Assembly (NCBI RefSeq): GCF_002916655.1
Contig: NZ_PPSM01000022.1
Location: forward strand, 1 to 41,227
Reading direction: 5' to 3'
Source of the DNA: Novosphingobium sp. HII-3
Lineage (GTDB): Bacteria > Pseudomonadota > Alphaproteobacteria > Sphingomonadales > Sphingomonadaceae
Length of the DNA stretch: 41,227 nucleotides
Made by a program: the position numbers and the translations under genes. The notes below the pieces were generated by a model. The model ran no database searches and was not told where the DNA came from. It saw nothing but the letters and a program-made list of their open reading frames with translations. This document shows positions 14,205 to 23,608 of the stretch, one piece after another (positions within the stretch are counted from its first letter, which is position 1; every line of letters begins with the position of its first letter).

Positions 14205-14278
14205 GCGGCTATCGTCCAACGGAAGGGCCTTAGGCTTCCACGCTGGTGGTGTCGGTTCGGTCCTGACTTGCCGCTCCA
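14205..14278 (+). tRNA. tRNA-Gly(UCC)-like, degenerate
   Basis: The 74-nt stretch folds as a cloverleaf. The acceptor is GCGGCTA/TTGCCGC with T discriminator and encoded CCA (one T-T mismatch). The D-arm is GTCC/GGGC around AACGGAA. The anticodon arm is TTAGG/GCTGG around CTTCCAC, giving anticodon TCC. The T-arm is GTCGG/CTGAC around TTCGGTC. The anticodon stem has two G-U pairs and one G-G mismatch, and the invariant A58 is G, so it may be decaying. Layout and the GCTCCA end match bacterial tRNA-Gly(UCC). Confidence 0.5.
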
Positions 14279-14293
14279 GAATACAGGTGCTTC

Positions 14294-14653
14294 ATGGCAA
14301 AGCTCAAAGCATTGGGCGGCCGTCTCTCCACATTGAAGCCAGGCCTCGGAGCGCTACCGCCGGTTGAGCGCAGCGAGAGCGCGCAACGCAACGTCTACTC
14401 GCCATGGCGCAAGTGGTACAACACGGCACGATGGAAGGCCCTGCGCCTCGCCATCTTCGCCCGCGACATGTTCACCTGCCAGTGGCCCGGATGCGGGCGC
14501 CTGGAAGGCAACACGTCGCAGCTGGTGGCGGACCACAGGACACCGCACCGAGGCGATGAGGCGCTGTTCTGGGATGAGAGCAATCTCTGGACCCTGTGCA
14601 AGCCCTGTCATGACCGCCTGAAGCAGCGCGAGGAGCGCGGCGCATTCCGCTGA
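14294..14653 (+). CDS. HNH endonuclease, packaging-associated
   Basis: This 119-aa HNH protein has Cys62 and Cys67 in CQWPGC, the DH pair at residues 80-81 with His85 in TPHRG, Asn97 in SNLW, and Cys102/Cys105-His106 in LCKPCH. All elements of a zinc-bound HNH fold are present. HNH proteins directly upstream of HK97-type terminases assist cos cleavage in related phages. That suggests cos packaging here, with the site probably close by. Confidence 0.9.
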   Translation: MAKLKALGGRLSTLKPGLGALPPVERSESAQRNVYSPWRKWYNTARWKALRLAIFARDMFTCQWPGCGRLEGNTSQLVADHRTPHRGDEALFWDESNLWTLCKPCHDRLKQREERGAFR

Positions 14654-14667
14654 GTTAGGAGGTCGCG

Positions 14668-14865
14668 ATGGCAAGGATCGATGTGACGCTACATGTGCGC
14701 ACGCGCTGGTGGTTAGGTCCGGCAACGACGATCGCTGTCATTGGCATCTCGACCGGCCTCATCAAAGACAGGCCGAGCGAGGAGCATGTCGACGGGCGCA
14801 TCACAGCAGCCGAGCGGGCAGCCAACTGGTTGATCGAGCACGGCATGACGATCACGGCCCGCTGA
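14668..14865 (+). CDS. Small conserved hypothetical membrane protein
   Basis: This 65-aa protein has a strong TTAGGAGGTCGCG leader before the ATG. After a short polar start (MARIDVTLHVRTR) one hydrophobic span (WWLGPATTIAVIGISTGLI) is visible, then an amphipathic tail. Small genes with this kind of start are common in alphaproteobacterial prophages near the terminase. Function unknown. The 122 bases between it and the terminase small subunit hold no gene and may contain part of the cos region. Confidence 0.6.
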   Translation: MARIDVTLHVRTRWWLGPATTIAVIGISTGLIKDRPSEEHVDGRITAAERAANWLIEHGMTITAR

Positions 14866-14987
14866 CCCGGGGGGTGGGTTGAAACTCAGGGGCCGGATGG
14901 TCCTCTGTACCGGTATCGCTCCCACGCGGAGAAAAAATCCTGCTGGAGAAGCCCAGAGTGCGAACTTTTCGCCGGAGGTAAAGCCCG

Positions 14988-15548
14988 ATGGCGGCACGCA
15001 AAACTACTATCAACTGGCCTCGTATCGAGGTCGAGTACTTGGCTGGCGAAGACTCGATCCGCGAAATAGCTGATCGTCATGAGATTTCAGACACGGCTAT
15101 TAGGAAGAAGGCGAAGGCCGAGGGGTGGGTACGCAAGGTTCGCACCGCGAACCGCCGCGAACCGGAGCGCGCGCCGCCCCCGCCGCCGGCCTCGGACCCC
15201 GATAAGCCTCGCGAGCCCGGATCGATCGCGGATGACGGCCGCAGTCTGGTTGGCCGCATGCTCGACGAGCTCGACGTGGTCACCAGCCGCCGCGGGGAGC
15301 TTGAAGACCTGATCATCTCGGCGACGGAAGACGACGTCGATGACGCCAGGCGCGATGCGATGATGAAGGCGCTGAGCCTGCCCAGCCGCGCGAACACGAT
15401 GAAGACACTGGCGCTCGCACTGAAGACGTTGAACGAAGCATCGGCGCCCCAGGGCAAGAAAGCGGCGCAGCAGGAGAAAGCGAGGGCGGTCGGAGGCGGT
15501 GCTCGCTTCGCTGCGCTTGGCCCTCCAACGCTGAAAGCCGTCAAGTAA
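14988..15548 (+). CDS. Terminase small subunit
   Basis: This 186-aa protein recognises the packaging site. The N-terminal helix-turn-helix (about 14-48: GEDSIREIADRHEISDTAIR and following KKAKAEGW) is typical of TerS. A Pro-rich linker (residues 60-85) and a helical oligomerisation region follow. GGAGG lies 10 nt before the ATG, and its stop abuts the GTG of the large subunit. Assignment rests on HTH architecture plus position. Confidence 0.8.
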   Translation: MAARKTTINWPRIEVEYLAGEDSIREIADRHEISDTAIRKKAKAEGWVRKVRTANRREPERAPPPPPASDPDKPREPGSIADDGRSLVGRMLDELDVVTSRRGELEDLIISATEDDVDDARRDAMMKALSLPSRANTMKTLALALKTLNEASAPQGKKAAQQEKARAVGGGARFAALGPPTLKAVK

Positions 15549-17273
15549 GTGGTTACCTGGTCCACGGCGTGCCTTGATTGGAAGCGCCGGATCCGCGAAC
15601 GCAGATCACTGATACCGTTTTCGCCGCTTTTTCCGGCCTCCGCCGAGGCTAAAATGGCGGTTTTTACGTCGCTCAAGATCGTCGATCTGGGCATCAACCC
15701 GGCCACGGACGAGCATTGGACGATTGGCGAGACGGCCGGCGAGTGGCTGTTGGACTTCGCAGCGGCCATATTCGGGGCTTACGACCCCGAAACCGGCGAG
15801 CAAATGATCCGCAAGGGCCTCCTGCTCGTCTCCAAGAAGAACACGAAGTCGACGATCGCTGCCGGGATCATGCTCACGGAGCTTATCTGCGGCTGGCGAC
15901 CGTCCGACGAGAACCTGATCCTCGCGCCGACCATCGAAGTCGCAGGCAACAGCTTCAAGCCCGCCTGCGACATGATCCGGAACGACGACGAGCTGAACGA
16001 CCTGCTTCATATCCAAGAGCACATTCGGCTCATCACCAACCGGAACACGAAGGCGACCTTGAAGGTGGTTGCTGCGGACAGCGCCACGGTGTCGGGAAAG
16101 AAGGCTAGCCGGGTTCTGGTCGACGAGCTCTGGCTTTTCGGCAAGAAAGCGACCGCTGACGCCATGCTTCGGGAGGCATCGGGTGGCCAGGTCTCCCGTC
16201 CCGAGGGTTACACGCTCTTTCTGACGACGCAGTCAGACGAGCCCCCGGCCGGTGTGTTCAAGGAGATGCTGGCTTACGCCAGGGACGTTCGGGACGGCGT
16301 TGTAGAGGATCGCGAGTTCCTTCCGGTTCTCTATGAGTTCCCGGAAGAGATGCTCGCCGCAAACGAGCACCTCAATCCGGCAAACTTCTACATCACGAAC
16401 CCGAACCTTGGGCGGTCGGTAAGCCAGAAGTGGCTCGAAAGCGAGTTCCGACAGGTCGACAACGCCGAGGACGGCACCAAGCAGGTTTTTTACGCCAAGC
16501 ACTTGAACGTCGAAATCGGCGTCGGCCTTCGGCACGATGCCTGGATAGGCGCCACGTATTGGGAGCAAGCCAAAGCGCCCCGCAGCCTGTGGGATGGCAC
16601 GCTCGAGCATATGCTTGAGATCTGCGAGGTAATCGTAGCTGGCGGGGACGGCGGCGGCCTCGACGACCTTCTTGGTTTAGCGCTCCTGGGGCGGCACCGC
16701 GACACGAAGCAGTGGCTCCTCTGGTGCCGCGCATGGGCGCAGCTGGATGTATTCGAGCGACGTAAGGATATCGTCAGTAACCTCAACGACTTCATCGCTG
16801 AGGGCACGCTGATCAAGTGCACCAGCCCCACCCAGGATCTGGTCGAGGTCGCGGACATTCTGGAGCGCGTGAGGGATGCTGGCCTGCTTCCAAAGCAGGC
16901 GGCTATCGGGCTTGACCCTCAGGGCATCACCGCGCTGGTCGACGAACTGGCAGGTCGAGGGTTCACGGCCGATCAGATGCTGGCAATCAGCCAGGGGTTT
17001 CGCCTCTCAGGCGCGGTCTGGGGCATGGAACGCAAACTGAAGGACGGAACGCTTCTTCATGCTGGCCAGCGCTTGATGGCGTGGTGCGTCGGCAATGCGA
17101 AGTCCGAGCAGCGGGGCAACGCGGTGCTGATCACGAAGCAAGTGGCCGGAAAAGCCAAGATCGACCCGCTTATCGCGTCGTTTGATGCGGTCATGCTGAT
17201 GACCCGAAACCCAGAAGGATCAGGTGGCGGCATGGATGACTATCTCGCAGCAATGAAAGCGCGGGCGGCATGA
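15549..17273 (+). CDS. Terminase large subunit
   Basis: This 574-aa packaging motor has the conserved N-terminal word [20 protein letters not shown], which supports the GTG start directly after TerS. The ATPase carries the deviant Walker [12 protein letters not shown] (about residues 93-103) and Walker B RVLVDELW (about 187-194). A C-terminal nuclease domain follows, with acidic residues in [11 protein letters not shown] and GLDPQGI. The length is typical of HK97-like terminases. The stop overlaps the portal ATG. Confidence 0.95.
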   Translation: MVTWSTACLDWKRRIRERRSLIPFSPLFPASAEAKMAVFTSLKIVDLGINPATDEHWTIGETAGEWLLDFAAAIFGAYDPETGEQMIRKGLLLVSKKNTKSTIAAGIMLTELICGWRPSDENLILAPTIEVAGNSFKPACDMIRNDDELNDLLHIQEHIRLITNRNTKATLKVVAADSATVSGKKASRVLVDELWLFGKKATADAMLREASGGQVSRPEGYTLFLTTQSDEPPAGVFKEMLAYARDVRDGVVEDREFLPVLYEFPEEMLAANEHLNPANFYITNPNLGRSVSQKWLESEFRQVDNAEDGTKQVFYAKHLNVEIGVGLRHDAWIGATYWEQAKAPRSLWDGTLEHMLEICEVIVAGGDGGGLDDLLGLALLGRHRDTKQWLLWCRAWAQLDVFERRKDIVSNLNDFIAEGTLIKCTSPTQDLVEVADILERVRDAGLLPKQAAIGLDPQGITALVDELAGRGFTADQMLAISQGFRLSGAVWGMERKLKDGTLLHAGQRLMAWCVGNAKSEQRGNAVLITKQVAGKAKIDPLIASFDAVMLMTRNPEGSGGGMDDYLAAMKARAA

Positions 17274-18577
17274 GGTTCGCCTTTGGCCGCAAGATGATGC
17301 GCGGCCTACGCACAGCCCTCTCTCTGCTCAGCCCGTCCGCATGGAAGGGTGTCTTTGGTGCGCCGTCCTACTCCGGGAAAACCGTCAATGCCACGAACGC
17401 GCTGACGCTCTCGACTGTCTGGGCATGTGTGCGGCTGGTGTCAGGCACTATCTCATCCCTGCCGATGATGGTTTACCAGGATGGGCCGAACGGAAGCCGG
17501 GGCATCTACAAGGCGCACCCTCTTTACGGGTTGCTTCACGACAGCCCTAACGCTGATCAGACGGCACTCGACTTCTGGCAGTTCATGTGCGTGAGCCTGG
17601 AGCTTTGGGGAAACGCCTTTGCCCGCATCACGCGGCGTAGCCGTAGCGGGGTTATCACCGCCCTGACGCCGCTACGCCCTGAGGCAGTGCAGGTCCGCCG
17701 CGCTGCTGATGGCTCAATTCGTTACCGGTATACTGACGGAGGTAAGGTTTCCGACGTCGGCCAGGATGAAATGTTCCACATTCGTGGCTTCGGGGGGTCG
17801 CCGCTAGGGGGACTGTCCACTCTCGCCTTCGGCCGGCACTCCTTCGGCCTCGCCATGGCCACGGACGAAGCGGCAGCACAGATCTACAAGAATGGCCTGC
17901 GTCCATCAGGTGTCTTGACGACGAAGGACGATCGGACGCTGAACAAAGAACAGCGTGACGACATCTACAAGTACGTTGTCGATCCATTCATGGGCGAGAA
18001 CAATGGCAAGCCCATGGTCCTTGAGGCGGGCCTCGGCTGGCAATCCATCCAGATGAACCTTGGCGACGCCCAAATGGTCGAGAGCCGTCAATTCTCTGTC
18101 GAAGATGGCTGCAGGTGGTTCGGTGTGCCACCCCACATGATCGGACACACCGCCGGTAACAGCCAGCTCGGCAGTAGCATCGAGAATCAGACGCTTGGAT
18201 GGCTGATGTTCGGTCTGCGCGAGCGCATCAAGCGCATCGAGCAGGCAGTGATGAAGCAGCTGCTTACTCCCGCCGAGCGGCTCACTGTCACGGTAGAGAT
18301 CAATCTTGAGGGCCTGCTTCGCGCGGACAGCGCCGCTCGTGCGGCTTTCTACGCCCAGATGGTGCAGAACGGGATCATGACCCGCAACGAGGTGCGCCGC
18401 CTCGAAAACCTCCCGCCACTGCCTGGCGGCGACGAGCTTACGATCCAGTCCAACATGATCCCTGCCGGCAAGCTCGGCGAAATCACCAGCACCGGCGGTG
18501 AGCAGGCCAAGCAATCGATGATGGATTGGCTGTTCCCCGAAGGACTGCCCTCATTGAAGCAGAAGGAAGACGCGTGA
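17270..18577 (+). CDS. HK97-family portal protein
   Basis: This 435-aa protein forms the dodecameric portal at the capsid vertex. Recognised words include [50 protein letters not shown] and the C-terminal part [20 protein letters not shown]. Order and length match HK97 gp3. It overlaps the terminase stop by ATGA and the protease start by one base. Confidence 0.95.
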   Translation: MRFAFGRKMMRGLRTALSLLSPSAWKGVFGAPSYSGKTVNATNALTLSTVWACVRLVSGTISSLPMMVYQDGPNGSRGIYKAHPLYGLLHDSPNADQTALDFWQFMCVSLELWGNAFARITRRSRSGVITALTPLRPEAVQVRRAADGSIRYRYTDGGKVSDVGQDEMFHIRGFGGSPLGGLSTLAFGRHSFGLAMATDEAAAQIYKNGLRPSGVLTTKDDRTLNKEQRDDIYKYVVDPFMGENNGKPMVLEAGLGWQSIQMNLGDAQMVESRQFSVEDGCRWFGVPPHMIGHTAGNSQLGSSIENQTLGWLMFGLRERIKRIEQAVMKQLLTPAERLTVTVEINLEGLLRADSAARAAFYAQMVQNGIMTRNEVRRLENLPPLPGGDELTIQSNMIPAGKLGEITSTGGEQAKQSMMDWLFPEGLPSLKQKEDA

Positions 18578-19275
18578 TGCTGATGCACCACAAGCATGGT
18601 CAGCTGAAGGTCCGCGACTTCAGCCTGTCGATCAAGGCCAGCGATGTCGCCGAAGACGGCTCGTTCGAAGGATACGGCTCCGTCTTCGGCGGCGACCCGG
18701 ACAGCTACGGCGAAGTCGTTGCGAAGGGCGCCTTCCTCGAGAGCCTGGACGAGCTCAAAGCCAAGGGCCGCATAGTCCCTGTGCTGTGGCAGCACCGCAC
18801 GGCGGAGCCGATTGGTGTCTACGATTTCCTCGAGGAGGATGGTCACGGCCTTAAGGTCAAGGGTCGCTTGCTCAAGGATGACGTGGCGCAGGCACGAGAA
18901 GCGCATGCCTTGCTCAAAGCGGGTGCCGTTACCGGCTTGTCGATCGGCTACTGGGTGCGCCAGGCGAGCTATGACGAGAAGACCGGCGTCCGTACGCTCA
19001 TCAAGCTTGATCTCGTCGAGGTAAGCCTCGTCACCTTCCCGGCGAAGGACGATGCCCGCGTCGAGGCCGTGAAGTTCAAGCTGGAACGGGGCCAACTTCC
19101 CACCAAACCCGAATTTGAGAAGGCACTGCGCGAGGCTTTTCCTTTCTCGAAAACGCAGGCTGCGGCGATCGCCAGCCACGGCCTGGATCATCTGCTCCGG
19201 AGCGAGTCCGCGGGCTCCGGCGACATCAAATCCATTTCCGACGCCATTGCAGGCTTCGACCTGCCCAAGCTCTGA
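18577..19275 (+). CDS. HK97-type prohead protease
   Basis: This 232-aa serine protease matures the prohead. Catalytic His lies in LWQHRTAEPIG (about residue 72) and Ser in GLSIGYW (about 121), within the herpesvirus-like protease fold. A C-terminal helix follows. The ATG shares a base with the portal stop, with AAGGAAG upstream. A longer frame starting inside the portal gene is rejected. Confidence 0.92.
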   Translation: MLMHHKHGQLKVRDFSLSIKASDVAEDGSFEGYGSVFGGDPDSYGEVVAKGAFLESLDELKAKGRIVPVLWQHRTAEPIGVYDFLEEDGHGLKVKGRLLKDDVAQAREAHALLKAGAVTGLSIGYWVRQASYDEKTGVRTLIKLDLVEVSLVTFPAKDDARVEAVKFKLERGQLPTKPEFEKALREAFPFSKTQAAAIASHGLDHLLRSESAGSGDIKSISDAIAGFDLPKL

Positions 19276-19285
19276 GGTAACCACC

Positions 19286-20596
19286 ATGAAGATCAATGCC
19301 ATTCTGGCCGCCTCGCATGCGGCCGCCATTGCCGTGGGCGGCGTTGTCGCTCCCGAATATCGACCGCCCGAGTTCGGCCGTAAGGGGCCTGGCGACGGCG
19401 GTGAGCCCGACATCAAGCAGCTTTCGCGCGATCTGAAGGCGGCGACCGACAAGGTGAAGGAATTCGCCGAGGACGCGAAGGGCCGGATGGAAAAGGGCGA
19501 GGCGCTCAGCGCGCAGGCCAAGCAAAGCGCCGACGAGGCTCTTGTGAAGTTCAACGAGCTGTCCGCTACCATGACCGAGATCGAGCAGAAGCTCGCGCGT
19601 CGAGGCAGCGGCGAAGGTGAAAGCGACCGCAAGTCGGTCGGGCGGATGTTCGTCGAGGCGGAGGATGTGAAGTCGTTCATGGACCGGGCACCGTCCAAGG
19701 GGACTGTGCAGTTCGGCACGAAGGCGATCATTACGTCGCTCACCACGGACGCAAATGGATCGGCTGGCGACTTGATCGTCCCCGACCGCCGCGATGGCAT
19801 CGTTGCCCCTCCGGAGCGCCGCATGACCGTACGGGATCTCATCACTCCCGGCCGAACCAGCTCGAACGCTATCCAGTTCGTCCAGGAAACCGGCTTCACG
19901 AACAATGCAGCAACCGTCGGGGAAACCCTGCAGAAGCCGCAGTCGGAACTGAAGTTCGACCTGAAAACGCTTCCGGTGGCCACCATTGCGCACTGGGTTC
20001 AGGCATCGCGCCAGATCCTTGCCGATGCCCCCATGCTCGAAAGCTACATCGATGGCCGGCTTCGGTACGGCCTCGCGTATGCGGAAGAGCTTCAGCTACT
20101 GAAGGGCGACGGAACCGGCACGAACCTGCTCGGCATGATCCCGCAGGCAACTGCCTATGCCGCCCCGGGTGGCCTGGTGGCCGGAAACATGTTCGATCAG
20201 ATGCGATACGCAATGCTTCAGGCGGTCCTGGCGGAATATCCGGCCACCGGGCACGTGCTCAATCCGATTGACTGGGCTCGGGCAGAGACGACCAAGAACG
20301 AGATCGGCGAATACATCATCGGCAATGTCGCTGATGGCGCACAGCCGCGCCTTTGGCGCCTTCCGGTGGTCGAAACGCCGGCCATGACCGTCAACAAATT
20401 CCTGACCGGCGCGTTCAAGCTCGCCTGCCAGTATTTCGACCGCGAAGACGCCACCGTCGAACTGTCGACCGAGGATCGCGACAACTTCATCAAGAACCTC
20501 GTGACCATCCTCGCCGAGGAGCGGATCGGCCTCGCGGTCTACCGCCCCGAAGCGCTGATCTACGGCGAGTTCGCCGACTTCACCGTCGCCCCCTGA
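19286..20596 (+). CDS. HK97-fold major capsid protein
   Basis: This 436-aa capsid protein has an N-terminal helical delta-like region (about residues 35-110: LSRDLKAATDKVKEFAEDAK and following), which is probably removed by the protease. Then comes the HK97 fold (SAGDLIVPDRRDGIVAPPER, ETGFTNNAATVGETLQKPQS, GDGTGTNLLGMIPQ, PEALIYGEFADF). GAGGTAA lies 6-7 nt before the ATG. A strong hairpin follows the gene. Confidence 0.95.
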   Translation: MKINAILAASHAAAIAVGGVVAPEYRPPEFGRKGPGDGGEPDIKQLSRDLKAATDKVKEFAEDAKGRMEKGEALSAQAKQSADEALVKFNELSATMTEIEQKLARRGSGEGESDRKSVGRMFVEAEDVKSFMDRAPSKGTVQFGTKAIITSLTTDANGSAGDLIVPDRRDGIVAPPERRMTVRDLITPGRTSSNAIQFVQETGFTNNAATVGETLQKPQSELKFDLKTLPVATIAHWVQASRQILADAPMLESYIDGRLRYGLAYAEELQLLKGDGTGTNLLGMIPQATAYAAPGGLVAGNMFDQMRYAMLQAVLAEYPATGHVLNPIDWARAETTKNEIGEYIIGNVADGAQPRLWRLPVVETPAMTVNKFLTGAFKLACQYFDREDATVELSTEDRDNFIKNLVTILAEERIGLAVYRPEALIYGEFADFTVAP

Positions 20597-20603
20597 CGCG
20601 GGA

Positions 20604-20623
20604 GGGCGGGAGAGATCCCGCCC
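20604..20623 (+). other. GNRA-loop hairpin after capsid gene
   Basis: GGGCGGGA (20604-20611) and TCCCGCCC (20616-20623) form a perfect 8-bp stem with a GAGA tetraloop, eight bases after the capsid stop. There is no T-run, so it is not a classical terminator. It more likely protects the 3' end of the capsid message or tunes downstream expression. Confidence 0.55.
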
Positions 20624-20704
20624 GAACGGTGGCTGGCGCTCACGTCGCCGCGCAAGGATTCGTCTGCGCCAGCCTCCCTTCGGTCCCTGGAAAGGAGAAG
20701 CCCC

Positions 20705-20983
20705 ATGAAGATCAAGGTTTTGCGCGACTACTGCGGTCAGGAAGGCGCGGACGTCGACAAGAATGTTGCCGCTGGCACCGAACACATCGTCAGCCGCGCC
20801 CGCGCGGCCGAGCTCAAGGCTGTGGGGCTGGTCGAAATCGTGAGCGACGACGCTCACCCGGATGACGTGAAGGAGGATGAAGAAGTGGCTGAACAAAAGA
20901 GCGAGCCCAAGCCCATCGCCAACAAGCCTGCGCCAAAGCCGCAGAACAAGGCTGAGCCGAAGCCGGCGAACAAGAGCGCCTGA
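20705..20983 (+). CDS. Hypothetical head-region protein
   Basis: This 92-aa protein has a folded N-terminal half (MKIKVLRDYCGQEGADVDKN then RAAELKAVGLVEIV). Its tail is disordered and rich in Lys, Pro, Ala and Asn (EPKPIANKPAPKPQNKAEPK). AAAGGAG lies 6 nt before the ATG. The form resembles small capsid-associated or connector-chaperone proteins between capsid and connector in siphophages. No family was identified. Confidence 0.65.
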   Translation: MKIKVLRDYCGQEGADVDKNVAAGTEHIVSRARAAELKAVGLVEIVSDDAHPDDVKEDEEVAEQKSEPKPIANKPAPKPQNKAEPKPANKSA

Positions 20984-21555
20984 TGCGCCCCATCGTCGTC
21001 ACGCCACCGGAGCCTGTCGTCACCCTTGAGGAGGCGAAGGCTCACCTGCGCGTGCGGCATAGTGCTGAGGACGACCTCATCCTGAGCTACATCGATGCGG
21101 CCACTGGCACCATCGACGGACCTGATGGCTGGCTCGGTCGCGCACTTGGCCGGCAAACACTCGAGATCCGCTATCCGGCCTTCGGAACCTGCGGCTGGAT
21201 CGCTTTGCCCTACCCTCCCGCGGTCGAGGTCGAGAGCATTCAGTACGTCGATGCCGCCGGGGAAGCGGCTACGCTCGACCCGGACCAGTACGAGCTTTCC
21301 GGCGCGATGATCCGGCCGGTGTGGCCGCATTCTTTTCCCGCTGCGGCATGGCGGGGCGCTGCAGGCGAAACGGTGCGTATCCGCTGGACCGCGGGCTATG
21401 ATACGTTGCCCGCGCCTATCCGGGCCGCCATCCTTCTGATGGTCGGAGACCTGTACGCCTTTCGTGAAACCGCTGTTGTTGGTGCGACCTCTGCCGATGT
21501 GCCGATGTCCCTGACAGTGCAGCGCCTGCTCTCACCTTTCCGCGTGTTCTCATGA
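20983..21555 (+). CDS. Head-tail connector protein (gp6-like)
   Basis: This 190-aa protein begins with the connector signature TPPEPVVTLEEAKAHLRVRH and AEDDLILSYIDAATGTI. It continues with WTAGYDTLPAPIRAAILLMV, typical of the phiE125 gp8/HK97 gp6 family. It adds a ring below the portal. The ATG overlaps the previous stop (TGATG). Confidence 0.88.
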   Translation: MRPIVVTPPEPVVTLEEAKAHLRVRHSAEDDLILSYIDAATGTIDGPDGWLGRALGRQTLEIRYPAFGTCGWIALPYPPAVEVESIQYVDAAGEAATLDPDQYELSGAMIRPVWPHSFPAAAWRGAAGETVRIRWTAGYDTLPAPIRAAILLMVGDLYAFRETAVVGATSADVPMSLTVQRLLSPFRVFS

Positions 21556-21905
21556 GCAGCGGCAAGCGAGACACGCTGATCGTGTTCGAGGCGCGGCAGA
21601 CCACCAAGGATCCTACCTACGGCACCACGATAGAGGGTGACTGGACGAAGATCTCGGACGCATGGGCGGAGGTGCAGGACGTGCTTCCGTCCCGGGCTGA
21701 GAACATCGACCAGAACATCTCCATCCAGCGCCGCCCCGCGCGTATCCGCGTGGACTACTTCGACGGCATCAACGTCACCTCCACGATGCGGATCAACATC
21801 GACGGCCGGATCCTCCGTATCGTCTCCGGCCCTGCCATGAAGGGCCATCGCAAGGAGTGGGAGATGATGGCGGAGGAACTCAGCACGGAAGGGCAAGAGG
21901 CATGA
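21552..21905 (+). CDS. Head-tail adaptor / stopper
   Basis: This 117-aa protein of the phage head-tail joining family has RDTLIVFEARQTTKDPTYGT, WAEVQDVLPSRAEN, RPARIRVDYFDGINVTSTMR and RILRIVSGP, the usual order for an SPP1 gp16/HK97 gp7-type beta-barrel. ATGA overlaps occur at both ends. Confidence 0.85.
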   Translation: MSSGKRDTLIVFEARQTTKDPTYGTTIEGDWTKISDAWAEVQDVLPSRAENIDQNISIQRRPARIRVDYFDGINVTSTMRINIDGRILRIVSGPAMKGHRKEWEMMAEELSTEGQEA

Positions 21906-22468
21906 GCCGCAACCTCCCCGTTCGCGGCGGCAAGGACATTGCCGCAACCCTCGGCGCGTTGGGTAAGCGCATCGAAACTCAGGCGGTTCGGTCGGGGCTC
22001 GTCGCAGCTGCAAACCCACCCTTGAAAGAGGCGAAGTTGCTTGCCAGCGGCTGGTCAACCAGAGTGGCAGCGGCAATCACAAAGGGTTCTTCGAGGAAGA
22101 ACCAGGACGGCACCTACTCCATCCGCATATATGTTGATGAGCGGAAGCCCGACGGGTTCATTGGCTTCTTTGCTGAATACGGCGTTGCTCCTCACCTAAT
22201 CGCCCGTACAGCTGCTGGACAGGGGAGTGTAGCCGTCCGAAAGTCCTTCGACGGCAAGGGCACGATCACGGCCCGCCCGATGAAGATCGGCGACCGTTAC
22301 GTTTCCGGCATCTTGCAGCACCCGGGCCACGCCGCGCATCCGTTTTTGCGTCCCGCCCTCGATGCGAAGGGGGCCGACGCTGTAGAGGCCTTCCGTACCA
22401 AGGTCGTCGCCGTGGTCGAAGGCAAGACCGGCTATAACATTGACGCCGGGCTCGACGAGGCCGCCTGA
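21902..22468 (+). CDS. HK97 gp10-like tail completion protein
   Basis: This 188-aa protein starts MSRNLPVRGGKDIAATLGAL; the ATG overlaps the previous stop, so an upstream in-frame start is rejected. Typical words are GFFAEYGVAPHLIA-like EYG motif (residues about 92-102) and HPGHAAHPFLRPALDAKGAD. It helps join tail to head. Residues 140-188 form a C-terminal helix. Confidence 0.85.
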   Translation: MSRNLPVRGGKDIAATLGALGKRIETQAVRSGLVAAANPPLKEAKLLASGWSTRVAAAITKGSSRKNQDGTYSIRIYVDERKPDGFIGFFAEYGVAPHLIARTAAGQGSVAVRKSFDGKGTITARPMKIGDRYVSGILQHPGHAAHPFLRPALDAKGADAVEAFRTKVVAVVEGKTGYNIDAGLDEAA

Positions 22469-22875
22469 TGGATGGCGTTGCTGCAGTCCGGACAGCGCTG
22501 ATCGCGGATGAAGTGCTTCTCGCACTGGTGCCCGCTGACAGCATTGGCGCCGGCCCGCTTCCTCTCGAGGGTGGCCTTCCCCGGCTGATGCTGGAGAGCA
22601 TCTCCGCCGTCGACCGTAACCTTCCTTCACCCGGCGCCACCCGGCACGTTCGCGAGCGGGTCCAAGTAACCATCATGGCCAGCAACTATCCGGAGCAGAA
22701 GGCGATCCAGCGCGCAGTTCGTCGTGCGGCAGCGGACCGCATCAACGTCCAAGTCGCTGGCATCGAAAACGTGACCATCCACACCGAACCACGCGGCCCC
22801 GACTTCATGATCGAGGATCCATCGATCTGGTGCGGCACGCAGGACTTCATCACGACCTACACAGAGGCCCGCTGA
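22468..22875 (+). CDS. Tail terminator-like protein (DUF3168-like)
   Basis: This 135-aa protein starts MDGVAAVRTALIADEVLLAL. It has the pattern of DUF3168/lambda gpU-type tail terminators: LPRLMLESISAVDRN, RHVRERVQVTIMASNYPEQK and the end WCGTQDFITTYTE. The start codon is directly joined to the previous stop. It would cap the completed tail tube. Confidence 0.8.
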   Translation: MDGVAAVRTALIADEVLLALVPADSIGAGPLPLEGGLPRLMLESISAVDRNLPSPGATRHVRERVQVTIMASNYPEQKAIQRAVRRAAADRINVQVAGIENVTIHTEPRGPDFMIEDPSIWCGTQDFITTYTEAR

Positions 22876-22876
22876 C

Positions 22877-23050
22877 ATGATCGACACCATTGCCAAGCGC
22901 CGCACGACCTTGAACGGCAAGACCTACGAAAAGGGCGCTGCCGTGCCGATGCCGCTGCAGCAGTTTACCGACCTTGAGCCAACCGGACGCTTTGAGCGCG
23001 CGCCAGCGAAGCCCAAGCCCGAACCCAAGGCCGCTGCGAAGTCTGACTGA
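22877..23050 (+). CDS. Small hypothetical protein
   Basis: This 57-aa open frame starts one base after the tail-terminator stop (MIDTIAKRRTTLNGKTYEKG). A short folded part (AAVPMPLQQFTDLEPTGRFE) leads to a Lys/Pro/Ala tail (RAPAKPKPEPKAAAKSD), similar in style to the 92-aa head-region protein. It falls below usual length cut-offs, but its codon use, tight spacing and tail composition make it credible. Confidence 0.65.
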   Translation: MIDTIAKRRTTLNGKTYEKGAAVPMPLQQFTDLEPTGRFERAPAKPKPEPKAAAKSD

Positions 23051-23079
23051 ACAGAATTGCCGATCCCGGCGATGTAGCA

Positions 23080-23103
23080 CCTCGTTTCGGCGGGGTTTTC
23101 TTT
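23080..23103 (+). terminator. Weak terminator/attenuator before tail tube gene
   Basis: CCTCG (23080-23084) pairs with CGGGG (23091-23095) around a 6-nt loop, followed by TTTTCTTT. The stem is short and includes one G-U pair. It lies within the late operon, just before a gene needed in high copy, so it could attenuate or be fortuitous. Confidence 0.35.
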
Positions 23104-23113
23104 GGAGAAAACG

Positions 23114-23581
23114 ATGAGCGTATACACCAGCGCCGGGACCAAGTTCTCGGTATCCGCAGCCGCGCCTGCCGCTTACACGCAGGCCGGATACGAGGCTCTG
23201 GCCTTCACCGAAGTCGGCGAAGTCAGCGATCTGGGCGACCTGCCGGAGCGCGTCTACGAGGTGGTTTCGTGGCGAAACATCGCCAATCGCGGCGAAACGA
23301 AGGCCAAAGGCGGCTATACGCTCGGCAGCCAGACCATTACCGTCGGCATCGACCCGGACGATGCCGGACAGGATCTCCTGGATACCCTCAGCCGCTCCGA
23401 CGATCCGGCCTCCATTGCTTTCGAGCACCCCAGCCTCGGCACCATTTACGGTCGCGCTCTCGTGATGGGCGGGGCGCGCAGCTATGGCGATGTGAATACG
23501 ATCGCCACTCGTCAGGTCACGTTGGAATGGACCATCGTGAGCCAGGATAACGACGGCATCGTTCACGCGCCGGCCGGCTGA
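23114..23581 (+). CDS. Major tail tube protein
   Basis: This 155-aa protein starts MSVYTSAGTKFSVSAAAPAA with GGAG upstream; a TTG four codons earlier is less likely. Words such as FTEVGEVSDLGDLPERVYEV, GSQTITVGIDPDDAGQDLLD and TRQVTLEWTIVSQD match siphophage tail tube proteins. It sits in the correct order before the chaperone pair and is followed by strong hairpins. Confidence 0.88.
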   Translation: MSVYTSAGTKFSVSAAAPAAYTQAGYEALAFTEVGEVSDLGDLPERVYEVVSWRNIANRGETKAKGGYTLGSQTITVGIDPDDAGQDLLDTLSRSDDPASIAFEHPSLGTIYGRALVMGGARSYGDVNTIATRQVTLEWTIVSQDNDGIVHAPAG

Positions 23582-23608
23582 TCCACCACTACGCCCCTGA
23601 GCCTTACC

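Noticed and set aside
18349..19986. 545-aa minus-strand open frame
   Set aside because: Antisense to portal, protease and capsid; composition and lack of start signals show it is a shadow of GC-rich codon use.
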